A DNA stretch of 64,000 bases from Epichloe hybrida. Taxonomy: Eukaryota > Ascomycota > Sordariomycetes > Hypocreales > Clavicipitaceae. The DNA lies in NCBI GenBank assembly GCA_019022495.1, contig JAFEKR010000004.1, positions 2,046,001 through 2,110,000 on the forward strand, given 5' to 3'. Below, piece by piece: positions 45,698 to 57,572 of this stretch (positions are counted from its first letter, which is position 1; the number at the start of each line of letters is the position of its first letter). Below the pieces are notes generated by a model that saw nothing but the letters and a program-made list of their open reading frames with translations, was not told the DNA's origin and searched no databases. The position numbers and the translations under genes are program-made.

Positions 45698-46036
45698 TTA
45701 CGCCTCTCGGCACAGGAGACCCAAGGAGGCCACGGGGATGCTGCAGCACATGGCCTTGCCTCCAGAGCAGGAGCTCTTGAACTCCTCGACACTATTGGCA
45801 GATTGAGCTGGTGAAATTATACGTTAGCACACATGTTGTGGTTCCAAGAACAAGTTGAGGGGCATTGTGGACGCACGACGCTTGCAGTCGAGATCCGCAA
45901 CGTTGAGGACGTTGGTAGCGCAGCACTGGGGAACGCTGTAGAGCAGGTCGGAGCAGACGTCGCCGCGGACTTCGAGGGTAGGGGCGGCAACGGCGAAGCC
46001 GGCCATGGCAATGATGGTGATGATGAAGGCGTGCAT
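45698..46036 (-). CDS. Class II hydrophobin
   Basis: Two exons, 46036-45877 and 45807-45698, are joined across a 69-nt intron (GTGCGT..GTGCTAACG..TTTCACCAG). The product is 89 aa. A signal peptide (MHAFIITIIAMAGFAVAAP) precedes a mature domain with the eight-cysteine hydrophobin pattern C..CC..C..C..CC..C. In order: DVCSDLLYSVPQCCATN, VADLDCKRPQSANSVEEF, SSCSGGKAMCCSIPVASLGL, then LC. The spacing is C-x9-CC-x11-C-x15-C-x6-CC-x10-C. The x9, x11 and x10 spacings match class II; the fifth-to-sixth Cys gap of 6 is shorter than the usual 8, and x15 is one short of the common 16. Such secreted proteins self-assemble at air-water and cell-surface interfaces and coat spores and hyphae. A TATAAAAGG box lies about 155 bases upstream. 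Confidence 0.9.
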
Positions 46037-46190
46037 TTTGAGTGTGGGTGGACGTGTGGTAGTAGAGCAAACGGAGAGTAGAATTAAGAGCGGTGTAGTA
46101 TGGGAATGAATGAATCGACTGATTGTTGGGCTGATGATTATGGTGATGATGATGAGAGGTTTTTCTCTTCTAACTGAGCAGGTTGGCGAG

Positions 46191-46200
46191 CCCTTTTATA
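46191..46200 (-). promoter_or_regulatory. TATA box of the hydrophobin gene
   Basis: The minus strand reads TATAAAAGGG, ending about 155 bases before the hydrophobin ATG. The consensus match and spacing suit a highly expressed secreted-protein gene with a leader of roughly 120 nt. No experimental start site is known. Confidence 0.55.
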
Positions 46201-47338
46201 CACGAGTTCTGTCTCTCCTCAGGGATGCGATTTTGCTCAAGGGCTACTGACTCCAAGGGTTTGTGGCGCTTCATTTCGGTCTGCGAGGGGCGAAGCTGAC
46301 TTGCACTAATCAGACAGCGCTTGCATTCGGTGAACTTGCTTGTTCGTGAGAGATCAGTGTACTCCGAGGCTGAGAGATCACGCAAGACATGGGAGGAAAC
46401 AGTGTATTGTCTACTAATAATGGGAAGGGAGGGCGAGGATCATTGTGTGGATCTGAGACATGGCGATAACCGATTAAAGTCGACCATCTGAGTACACCAA
46501 AGGGCGCCTAATAAGATTGTCTTCTCCAGGGCAGACCAAGGGGAAAAAGCAAAGTGTACGGATCGCAGGCAGGTGAAAGCGAGTTGGCCACTTGAGAAGG
46601 GCGTTGCCTGAATATTCCTGCCATGGACGAGAAGGGCAGGACAATCATGCTCAGCCCCCGGTTCGACCCCCGAGTTCCAGACTGACATTTCAGGTGCAAA
46701 GAGATGACTTCATGATTCCGCCCACCGATTTTGCAGACCACCCAGCGCCTCAAGTTTGCCTCTCCTAGTCAAGGGGTGCGTACGGGTGCATGTGCGTGAG
46801 ACTGCTGCTACCCGTGAGCTGACATTGCGCTGGTTGCTGCGTCTGGTCCGAGTTCTGCGACATGCACCACTGCCTTTAGAATAACGGATTGAATGCTGCA
46901 CCCGGTTGGAAAGTTGGCTGAAGCATGAAAAGATGAGTGAAGATAGATGATCGAGGCCAGTTCATGTCTTCTTGAGTAGCTTGGACTGCTTCCCGCCCGC
47001 GTCCGTCTCGTAACTTGTAGTCATTCACTGTTGGTCGTGCCTTCCTCTAATTTCTCGGCTGTGCCCTCCTCATCATCCACGAGCATGCATGCATTGACCT
47101 TCATTTTCATTCTCCATCTCCATGCACGACAATTCTTCACCCTCGGTACACTTGGTTCTTGGCAAGATGATCGGATAGCGACCTTGTTATTGTTCTTTGC
47201 GCGTACAATCGCGCCCGCAAGAGTGTATTGCTTTGTCAAACGCCGACCCGCAGGAATTGATCGAGTAGCTGACATTCTTCAATTGGACCGCTGCAGATAG
47301 CCTCATCCCCCGAGACCCAGCTGGACTCGACTTGTATC

Positions 47339-47345
47339 TATATAA
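47339..47345 (+). promoter_or_regulatory. TATA-like box of the sedolisin gene
   Basis: The sequence TATATAA lies 95 bases before the ATG at 47440, a plausible core promoter position if the leader is short. It is based on consensus only. Confidence 0.4.
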
Positions 47346-47439
47346 TGCACGGAGGGGATGCGTTGAACCGACCCAGACAGAATCTGCACCGTGTCTCATC
47401 CTCCCTCCCATTTGCAAAGAAAGCACCAGCACATCATCG

Positions 47440-49533
47440 ATGATGAAGTCTACCATCGGATTGCTTTGCCTTTTGGGGAGCCGAATCACCACCTTGGCGG
47501 CGGCTACGCAACGTATCGTGGTCGAAAACTTGGGCCACACGCCCCTTGGATGGACCAGTTTGGGACCAGCAGGCGCCAACCGAGTCATTCGGCTCTCCAT
47601 TGCGTTGGAATCGTATGGCCAGGATCAAATGGAAGAGACTTTGTACCAGATCTCGGATCCAACCCACGCACGCTACGGCCAGCATCTGTCGCGCAGCGAA
47701 GCCTCGGCTTTGATTCGTCCTCGACAAGAGACGGTCGAGCTTGTACGACGCTGGCTATCGTCAGAGGATATCCCAGAACACAAAGTGCGCGACAGAGGCC
47801 ATTTTATGGACGCTACCGTGACTGTTCAAGATGCTGAGAGACTGTTGGCTGCAAACTACAGTCTTTTTGAACGAGACGGCCACAAAGTCGTTGGGACTCT
47901 CGCTTATTCCGTGCCTGCTGATGTTCGACCTCACATTACAGCAATCCAGCCCACTACTTTCTTCGACACGTCCAACTTCTCGAACATGGCGCAGCGGGAT
48001 CATTTTCAAGCAGAGAGTGACGAGGCTTACAGCGCGGGCGGCAATGCCACGGATGCTCAGGCAGGGTCAACCAAGAAGGACACTTGCGCCGTCCTGAACA
48101 CTCCTGCGTGTTTGCGCAAACTTTATAAGATGAAGAGCAGTGACTCCACCGAACCAGATCCCCGGTCTCTGCTAGGCGTGGCTGGCTTCAACAAGGTGAG
48201 TTTGCTACTTGGTGTAACCGAAGCGCGCGTCCAGTGAGAAGGGGGGGGGGGGGGGCTTTCGACTAACTAGCTGTACCAAGCAAGCGGCGCAATACGACCA
48301 GTTGGACAAGTATATCGCGAAATATGCGTCGTACGCAAAGGGAGCCAGTTTCACAGTTGAGCTCATCAACAACGGTACCAATCCACAGGGCCCAAAATAT
48401 CCCGGTGCCGAGGCCAATATGGATATGCAGATTGCAGTTGCCATGGCATTCAAGGTTCCTGTGCGATTCTATTCCACCGGAGGAGAAGACCACGACTTCA
48501 ACCCTGATTTGGAGTGAGTCTTGGGCATGCAGTCGGCGACAGTGATGAAGTTTGTCTGACCGCCCGTATCATATACTAGCATTTCTGATCGCCAAAACGA
48601 GTACGTTGAGCCGTGGATGCAGTTTGCTAGCCATATGCTCGAGCTGCCCGACCAAAGCTTGCCCCAAGTCATGTCCATCTCATACGGCGTGAATGAACAA
48701 GCAGTCCCAAAGCCGTACGCCAAGAAGATATGCCAGCTGTTTGGTCAACTTGCCAGTCGTGGAATGTCCGTCATCGCCTCATCAGGTGACACGGGCCCGG
48801 GAGTGTCATGTTTGTCCAATGATGGCACCAATGACACCAGATTCCTGCCTGCTTTCCCAGCGACCTGTCCGTATGTCACTGCGGTAGGCGCGACAGAAGG
48901 AAAAGTCCCCGAAAGAGCTTCCAACTTTTCTTCTGGGGGGTTTTCGGACTACTGGGGCCGTCCAAAATGGCAAAACACGGCCGTAAACAGATACCTGGAT
49001 CTTCATGGAGACAAATGGGGCAAATACTACAACCACCAAGGAAGAGGTTTCCCGGATGTAGCCGCGCAAGGGACCCAATATCCCATATTTAACCACGATA
49101 GGATTGAGAGTGGCGGAGGCACAAGGTAAGATCATCACTTGATGTCAAGCTGTCCAAGGACTAATGCATACCGCCATGTTTAGTGCCTCGGCGCCACTAT
49201 TTGCGTCTATGATTGCCCTCATCAATGATGACCGCTTGAAGAGGGGGAAACCAGCACTGGGATTCTTGAACCCTTGGCTATACCATGTGGCCAGGAGCGC
49301 CTTCACCGAGTAGGACCACCATTACTCTACATCTTGTGCGACGAAAGAGTTGCTAACAGAGACCTTGCAGTATCAAGGAAGGCAGATCCGAAGGATGCAA
49401 GGGCCACAGCTACAGTGGTGCACCTGCTCCTCGTGTTCCCGGAGCCGGATGGCACGCGGTGGAAGGATGGGATCCAGCAACAGGATTGGGCACGCCAAAG
49501 TTTGAGCAGCTACGCAGATTGGCCATGTGTTAG
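47440..49533 (+). CDS. Sedolisin (peptidase family S53), tripeptidyl-peptidase-like, secreted
   Basis: Five exons: 47440-48195, 48281-48513, 48580-49125, 49184-49309 and 49371-49533 (introns of 85, 66, 58 and 61 nt). The product is about 607 aa. A signal peptide (MMKSTIGLLCLLGSRITTLA) leads into the S53 pro-domain (LYQISDPTHARYGQHLSRSE; VELVRRWLSSEDI). The catalytic residues are in place: Glu and Asp in GAEANMDMQIAVAM, the oxyanion Asp in ASSGDTGPGVS, and the Ser in SGGGTSASAPLFASM, whose Ser codon is split by an intron (AG|T). The calcium site FTDIKEG and GWDPATGLGTP close the domain. Such enzymes are secreted acid serine-carboxyl peptidases that release peptides from protein. Intron 1 has a 15-G run (48241-48255). 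The ATG at 47440 begins the signal peptide. The gene ends about 85 bases before the AT-rich block. Confidence 0.94.
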
Positions 49534-49616
49534 TGAGAAAACATGGCATCGTATGGGACATGTTCGTTTAGGAACCTTGATCATCTCAGACGGTTGATAT
49601 TTACCTGTAGACACAA

Positions 49617-51293
49617 GCGGCAGTCGTAATATAGTAAATTTCTAATAAGAAAAGTAAAAATAAATTAATTTTTAAATTATATTTAATAGAAAATAAGTAA
49701 AAAAATAACTAGTAAAAAAGTAACTTTTCCTAGTAAATTACTAGTAAGAAAAGTAAAAAAATATATTAATTTTTAAATTGTATTTTATAGAAAATAAGTA
49801 TAAAAAAAATAACTAGTAAGAAAAGTAAATTTTCCTAGTAAATTCCTAGTAAGAAAATTAATTGATTTTTTATTCTTTTAGTGTTATTAGTTATAGCTAA
49901 TACATCTAAATTTCAAGGAATAAAAAAAATTACTAGTAATACCTAGCTAGTATAATAATTAATAACTAAATTTAATAATTACTATAGTATTAAGTAAAAT
50001 ATAAATAAAGGAATAAGCTTTAAGCTATAAATTCAAGGGCTATAAATTCAAGGGCTATAAATTCAAGGGCTATAAATTTAAGGGCTATAAATTTAAGGGC
50101 TAAAAGGTTAATATAAACTTTATAATAAACTTTATAGCTATAATTATATAAGAGTTATAATTTATAACTATAGTTAAACTTAAATTTATTTAAGTTTTAC
50201 TTATAGTATAAATTAATATAATTCCCCTTTCTTTTATAACTATATTTATTTTATCTCTTTATATATATTGTTTTTATTTTATAACTTGTTCTTTAAAGCT
50301 CCAAGGAAAACTTAAACCCTAAAAAAAAACATAACTTATCCTTAATTATAGCTAATTTGATTTATTATATTACTAGGTAAGTTATAAGCTACTAATTAAC
50401 TAATTAATAACTAACTAATTAGATAATAATATAGCTAAAGGTAATACAAAAATACTACACTATTTAAAATATTAAATAATATAGTAAAAGAGAAAAAAAG
50501 TAAAGGAAAGGAAAAGGAAGATAAATCTAACCTTAAGATAATTAATAGTATTTATAATATAAGGGAAAAAATACTTAAAAATAAGGGTAAGCCTAATGAT
50601 AAGCTTTATAAGGTAAATAAAAAGAAGTTAAAGGAATAAGGTATTAGAGTATAGTAAGCTAAGTAGTTTTACCTTATACTTAGGAGAGTTATTACTTTTT
50701 ATACTATAAATTTATTAGTAAAAATTACTTTTTATACTAGTACTTTTTATACTAGTAAATTATTTTAAGCTTTTTATAAGTTATAAATTATTTAAGAATT
50801 AATATTATTTATTACTTTTTATACTATAAATTTACTAGTAATACTTACTTTTTATACTAGTAATTTACTAGTAAAATTTACTTTTTATACTAGTAAATGT
50901 TTTTAAGGTTTTTATAAGTTATAAATTATTTAAGAATTAATATATTTTATTACTTTTTATACTAGTAATTTCTTAGTAAAAGTAACTTTTTATACTAGTT
51001 TTTTTTATACTAGTTATTTACTAGTAATACTTACTTTTTATACTAGTACTTTTTATACTAGTACTTTTTATACTAGTAATATCTTAGTAAAATTTACTTT
51101 TTATACTAGTAACTTTTTATACTAGTAATTTACTAGTAAAATTTACTTTTTATACTAGTAAATGTTTTTAAGGTTTTTATAAGTTGTAAATTATTTAAGA
51201 ATTAATATATTTTATTACTTTTTATACTAGTAATTTTTTAAGCTTTTTATAAGTTATAAATTATTTAAAAATTAAAATTATTTATTACTTTTT
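49617..51293. repeat. AT-rich degenerate tandem-repeat block, left of the retroelement
   Basis: Composition changes abruptly after the sedolisin gene to almost pure A/T with no long open frame. Recurring words are CTAGTAAGAAAAGTAA in the left part and CTTTTTATACTAGTA in the right part. A longer composite unit containing TTTTTATAAGTTATAAATTATTTAA appears near 50769, 50908, 51171 (one base changed) and 51242. A short Lys-rich coding-like stretch lies at about 50480-50640. The same words continue right of the retroelement (57573-57900), so the element interrupts an older array. RIP or similar AT drift is likely. Confidence 0.75.
50024..50098. repeat. Tandem repeat, 5 x 15 bp (GCTATAAATTCAAGG)
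   Basis: There are five direct copies, of which the last two carry C to T (GCTATAAATTTAAGG). They lie inside the AT-rich block. Confidence 0.85.
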
Positions 51294-51589
51294 TGTTAGA
51301 ACAAGCATGATATCAACAAGGGTGCGCGCCTCTGATTAAGTAGGCGCGTTGCATCGCGAACCCACATGTCTAGCCTGACCGCGCCGCGATCAGGGTTAGC
51401 ATATATAGCCTCTTTGCTAATAACCCTAATTAAGGCCCCTTTTCCTATAATAAATAGCGCACCCTCTTTGCTTTTATTTAATCTCTCTTTTACTTGCTTT
51501 AATAGACTAAAATATATAATAATTATATACACTTTAGTCTACCCTAAAAACCCTATATATAGGTTAATAGTATCCTATAAATACTAACA
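51294..51589 (+). repeat. 5' LTR of the copia element
   Basis: It starts TGTTAGAACAAGC and ends ATACTAACA, giving the TG..CA ends and a short terminal inverted repeat TGTTA/TAACA. It retains a GC-richer patch (GGGTGCGCGCCTCTG and around 51358-51392) that differs strongly from the surrounding AT-rich DNA. Small open frames here (51296-51532, 51366-51587) are not genes. Confidence 0.9.
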
Positions 51590-54500
51590 CTAATTAGTAG
51601 TTATCTTTATAAATATTATAAATTAGTAAGGTTTATAGAAAAGGTATTAGTATTAAGGACTTACCTTATAAAAGAGGAAGTGCTACTCTAAGATACTAAA
51701 TATACTAAGGAAGAAGTATAATCTAGCTTTTCTTTTACCTTAAGTAACTATAACTAGCTCTATACTAAATCTAAGCTTATTAACTTAATTAAGGCCTAGT
51801 TAGTAACTAACCTAACCTATCCTTAATTATTTAATTAAACCTACTAAGGGATAAAGATAATAGCTTTACTTATAATCCTTTAGACTTTTATTAATTCTTT
51901 ATTTCCCTTACCCCCTTATTTACTACTAATATTATAGTAAAACATTAAAATTAACTAGAGAGATCTAGAGCCTAAGATATTCCCTCTAATTATAAACATA
52001 CCTTCCCCCCTAAGAATACTAGAAGAGAAGCTAATCTATAAGTTATATCTTACCTCCTTAACTATATATCCCCTAATTTACACTAATATATTATATAATA
52101 AGCACTAGAGAATAAGAAATTATTTAATCTTAAAGCAAATACTACCCTTAAAGAACTTATAGCCTAGATTCTTATTAAGAAAGTAACCTATAAATATAAG
52201 AACTTATACCTATAAACCTTATTTACTATCTTTAGTAATAACTTTAGAGAATAGAAATAAGAAATATTCTAAGTAGTAAATCCTAAAGCTATAAAGAGTC
52301 TTTAAGACTTTCTTTTCTTTAGTAGTATTTACATAGACCTATAGAGTTACTATAAGATAGTAGTCTTACTTAAAGATATTATTAACTATAATAAATTCTA
52401 TAACTAGAAAGAAAAAGAAATATAGGAAGTTACTAGGAAGTATTCCCCCTTTAAGAGGTAAATAGTAAAGAAGGACTTCTATAAAGACCTCCTTCCTATT
52501 AGTATCCCTTCTTTTAGAGATTAACTAAAGTAACTAATTACTTTACATTATCCCTAATCCCCTTAACTACTATAATTACTCCTATTCTATTCCTAAATTC
52601 TATTACACTAATCCCTAAGTATACTAAGTGTAAAGTAAAGGCATAATAGTAAAGGTAATCCCCCTATTATAAGCCCTTAACTATAACCCTAGACCCCCCT
52701 TACTTCCCCTCCTATAGTAAGACATTATAATCCCCCTCTATAGTCTAGAACTATAGTACCTCTTCTATAAGATTTAATTATTCCTATTCCCTCTTAGGAG
52801 ATAGGCTAACCCTTATTAAAGTAACTACTTAATCTTAATAAATTCTATAGTAATAAGAGCATTAAGTATAGTACTAGGGAGTATAATATTCTTAATATTA
52901 AGCTCTTAACCTATTAAAGAAAGTATAAGATACTAGGAATTATATAAAAATAGTTAGGCTATAGTTTTAAGTTTATACTAAAAGGAAGACCTCTATAGTA
53001 CTTCTTAGAGAACCTTTTAGGCTAAGGAGACCTCTAAGATCTCCTAACTCTTATCTATAGGATTAGGTAGAAGTTTAAGATAGATAATATATATTAAAAG
53101 AACTATCTATTATAGGGAAGATTATAACTACTTATAATTATCTAAGAGAACCCTAGTAAATTAAAGATTAAGTGCTTTAAAGACCTTATAACAAAGCTTT
53201 TAAATCTCTAAAGGGCAAATCCTTATAAATCCTAGTTAGAATTAGACCTCTATAGTTAGATTCTAAATACCTATAAAGGAATCCTAGAATATAGGGCCTA
53301 TATTATTAATCCTCCTATTAACCTCTAATACTTTTATAAATAGATAAGGATATTAATTAGCAAATCTAAAGCTTTAATTAATTAGTAGTAGTTCCCTATA
53401 GAAGCTAGCACTAAGGAATACTTTTAGACTAACTATAAGTATAATAGAAAAGGTAAGGAAGCCTAGTATAGTTAATCTTTATTAAAGAGTAAGCCTTAAC
53501 GCTTAAAAAAGTGTTATATATATAGTAAAGAAGGTTATTAGTTAACTAAACACTTAGATAAGGACTAGAAGAAAGCATTTTAACGCTTTAAGAATTATTC
53601 CCACATAGACTTAATAGCTTCTTTATATAATATATTCCTAACATAGTATAAAGGTAATAATAATCCTAAATTAGCTAAGGATAACAATATTAACTAATAC
53701 CTAATAGAACTTGGTTTTAGTAAAGAAAATAATAATAGCTAAGTGCTTATAAGCTTTTTCACACACAGGACTACCTACAACAGCTATATAACCACTAAGA
53801 TTCTTACTAGTAAAGTAATAACTTATGCTTTAGTTAAGAAGGATTTATTTAATCTTTAGGAACTAGATAAGGCACTAAGCGTATTTACACTTAAAGGATA
53901 ATATTTATTTAGAACCTTTAAAGGCATTATAGCTAACATAGGTACTATAGGATATTCATTAGTAAGCTACCCTTAATTCTTAGCTTTATAAAGTATAATA
54001 CTAACTATTACACTTAATAAGTTAGATACTAGGAAGGTAAAGATTAAATTTAGCCCTAGAGAACTAATTAAGGCACTTAGATTAATTAAAGTGCTAACTC
54101 TATTTAGAATTATTCTCTTTTAGGTAATCCCTATAAACACTCCCTTTCTCTTATACCTTAACAATATAACCTGCCTAAAGATTAATTTTCACATATTAGA
54201 AAACGTTCTATAGTAAGGGAATATTAAGGTTCCTATTATACGCAAATAGGGGTATATATAGATGCTTCTTAATAAAGAAGAAAGTATTACTTAGAGTTAT
54301 CTTATAGAGATTAAGCTTTGCTAATTATATTAACGCTTTAGACACCCTTTAGTTTAACATCTTTATGATTTACTATATAAATTAGGGTATAAAGTTAAGT
54401 TTAAAGCTATTAAGAAACTAACTAAGGTTTACTAGTAGTGCTAATTATATATAGATAGCCTATATTAGTTTAAATTTACTCTTTGGGATAAATATGCCTA

Positions 54501-57276
54501 TAATTACAAAATCATTATAGATATTATATATCTTAATAGTAACTGCCCTATTCTACAAGTTATTAATACGGCTATATTCTTTAATATAGCTAGATTTATT
54601 AAAAATATCTTTATAAAGACTACATAGGAAGCACTCCGTCTTTGCTAGATTAACGTCTATCTAGGCCCCCTAGATTTAATTATTATAGATGCTAGAATAA
54701 CCTTTAGAGGTAAGGAATTTAAGCAGCTTACGTTATTAATAGCAATTAAGATTAAAGACATCCCTATTAAGGCTTACTATAGCATTAGTAAGGTTAAGCA
54801 ATATCACAGGCTGCTTTAAAGAGCCTATAATATTATCTAATGGGAATGCCTAATAACGCCAGAGCCTATGGCATTACAAATAGTAGTTAAAGCTATAAAT
54901 AATACTATAGGATTAAATAGTCTTATGCTAACAGTCCTTATTTTTAGCGCGTATTCTTATATAGTTAAAGAATTACCTTTATTACTAGATATCACGCAGC
55001 GAGCCCTTATAATCTAACTAGTAATAAAGGAAGTTAAGCATATTTATACCTAGTGGAAAGTTAGTAATACCCTTGCTACAAGGAATAGTCCTAACACCTT
55101 TATAACTATTAACCTCCTACTAGGATTACTTATATGTGTATAGCGCAAAGGCAAAGGATAGGCAAGCCCCTATAAGCTATTAGCTATAGAGGGCAAGACT
55201 TATACTCTTAAGCTCCCTTAAGGCCCTAAGGCCTTTAGATTAATGTCTATTAGGCCTTTTTATAAAGATTCTAATAAAGAGAGACCTCCTAAGAGCGTAA
55301 ATAACTAAGACGCCTCCCTATAGCCTATAGCCACCCCTCCTACTAATCCCCTAAGGTAAGGACCTAGAAGACCTTAGAAGAACCCCCCTATTATTATATC
55401 TAATATTAATTACATAGATTAAATAAAAGACAAAACTAATATCTTTCTATTAGCTAAGGAAAACTCTAACCTTAAGCTTATAATCCGATTATATAAGGAA
55501 GGAATTATTAAGACCCCTAGCAAACCCTTTAAACTATTTACTAAAGCTAAGATTAATTCTCTAATTAAATAAGGCGTGTTTAAATTTATTAAGTATAATA
55601 AAAGAGAGTATAGTAGAGTTTAAATTTTTAATTCCTATATCATTAATAAGGTAAAGGGCAAGATAATAGATCCGTACAAGAAGTTAAGGCTTGTAATCCA
55701 AGGTTACAGTAATAAGAAGAAGCTAGTAATCCTTATATAGGCCCTAACAATCTAGCAAGCTAGCTAGTAATTAATCCTCGTAATAGCACCTGCGTTATTA
55801 TTACTAGGCCTTATCCTCTAGCTTTGTGATATTACATAGGCCTATGTGCAAGCACGAACGCTTCTTAGTTATATAATCCTAGCCCGAATCCCTATCTAAA
55901 TCCGTTACCTATACCCTATAGGTATGATAATATAAGTGATTAAGCCTCTATATAGTATTATAGAAGCTAGTACCTACTAGTAGGTAATGTATTATTATTA
56001 CTATAAAGAAATGCTCTACATAATAACCTTTACATTTAACCTGTGCTTACTTATGATAACAAAGGAGAACCTAACCTTCGCGTATATAGGGATGCAAACT
56101 AACAATATAATTAGACTATCTAACTATAAGTTCTCTTAATAAGAGGAAGATTAATTAAAAGCCACTTCTTTTACTACTAAACTAAAGTAAATCCTTTCTA
56201 TAGGGAACTTACTAACCTTTAATAGTAGTATTATTACTCTTAAAAATAATATAATTATACTAAGGCAAAAGGGCTAGAGTAAAAAGCTTTAGTTAATCCT
56301 ACTAACTAATTTAAAATAAGCATACATAAAATAATAAGCTTAAGGCATATATATTACCTTAATTTACTAAACTAAAGCCTACTTTAACCTCTCTATTACT
56401 ACATAATACTAAGAGCCATTACCTTAAGATATAAAGAGCCTAAACTAATAGATTTAATAGTAAATTAATAATCTAAGCTAAGGATTAAGGTTTATACTAT
56501 TTAATCTCAAGAAGGCAAAGCTTTTTATATTTATAAATAAATCATTTACTAACAACTAGGACCTTACTTCCTAGCTAGGCTACGTGCTTATCCTAGCTAG
56601 TAAAGTCTAAGAGGAAAGCACCTTTATAATCTAAGGTAATATTATATACTATAGCTTTACTAAGAGCAAGAGAGTCATAAGAAGTATGCTTACCTCTAAG
56701 ATCTATGGCATAGTTACTAGTGCTAATATAGCTCACGTAGTCTTAACAACGCTTAGGTTAATTACTTATTAATTAAACCTCCCTATAATTCCTATTATTA
56801 TCTATACTAATTCGTACTCCTTATATAAATGCCTTATTAAGCTTAGTACTACAAAGAAGAAGCGTCTTATAATTAATATTATAGCCCTTTATTAATTATA
56901 TAAGTAACAAGAGATCTGCGAGATTAGATGAATTAATAGGAATAATAACCTTACTAATATATTTATAAAGGTATTGCTAAATAAGGTATTTAAGAGGTTT
57001 ATTATAAGTAATAAGGTAACTATTAGGATAGAAGGGTAGGTTACGTAATTATAATGTTTATATTAATCTAATAAGATTAAAGGTATTAAGAATTAGGCTT
57101 ACTTATCCTTATATAGGCTTATAGATTAGATTTTGTTATTTATTATACCCCTTCCCCTTACCCTTTTCTTATAATATTATTCACAATTATTTAATCTTAT
57201 TTATTTCTTAATTCCTATTTACTTCTCTTATTAATATTATATATTAATAATTATATTAAAAAGAGAGAGTTTCTAG

Positions 57277-57572
57277 TATTAGAATAAGCATAATATTAAC
57301 AAGGGTGCGCGCCTCTAATTAAGTAAGCGCGTTATATTACGGACTTATATATCTAGGCTAACCGCGCTATAATTAGGGTTAGCATATGTGGCCTCTTTGC
57401 TAATAACCCTAATTAAGGCCCCTTTTCCTATAATAAATAGCGTACCCTCTTTACTTCTATTTAATCCCTCTTTTACTTACTTTAATAAACTAGAATATAT
57501 AATAATTACATGTACTTTAGTCCACCCCGAAAACCCTACGTGTAGGTTAATGGTATCCTGTAGATACTAACA
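57277..57572 (+). repeat. 3' LTR of the copia element
   Basis: It has the same length as the 5' copy and aligns without gaps. My manual count gives about 43 differences in 296 positions, all transitions except one, in both directions between copies. Its first dinucleotide is TA instead of TG. This is the pattern expected from RIP acting on both repeats. Confidence 0.9.

Larger units (their letters stand above)
46037..47439. other. Divergent region hydrophobin / sedolisin, 1.4 kb
   Basis: This holds the promoters of the two secreted-protein genes, each with a TATA-like box (described separately). The left part has GAT/GTGATGAT-type repeats near 46133-46156. Only short frames without motifs are present. 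Confidence 0.45.
51294..57572 (+). mobile_element. Ty1/copia-type LTR retrotransposon, inactivated (RIP-like)
   Basis: The element is 6.3 kb and bounded by two 296-bp direct repeats. It is flanked on both sides by TTTTT, a possible 5-bp target duplication. No internal frame is open, but mutated copia protein sequence can be read on the plus strand. A gag-type knuckle KCYIYSKEGY is near 53508. Pol segments include KIIDPYKKLRLVIQGY near 55660 and DIT*AYVQART near 55828, the copia reverse-transcriptase core (usually DVxxAF). Lost Cys and Gln codons appear as TAT and TAG, consistent with C to T mutation. The purine-rich AAAAAGAGAGAG before the right repeat fits a polypurine tract. The order gag, RT, with no chromodomain seen, supports copia; the integrase position was not confirmed. 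Confidence 0.85.

Noticed and set aside
45262..45792. A 176-codon minus-strand frame overlapping the hydrophobin
   Set aside because: Its first part is the out-of-frame shadow of hydrophobin exon 2, and the rest is AT-rich sequence without motifs.
46655..46690. tRNA-like sequence GGTTCGACCCC
   Set aside because: The flanking bases do not form a T-stem and no acceptor, D or anticodon arms could be found around it.
51296..51587. Small open frames within the LTRs (also 57388-57570)
   Set aside because: They coincide with the LTR direct repeats and exist because the LTR is GC-richer than the rest of the block; they are not genes.
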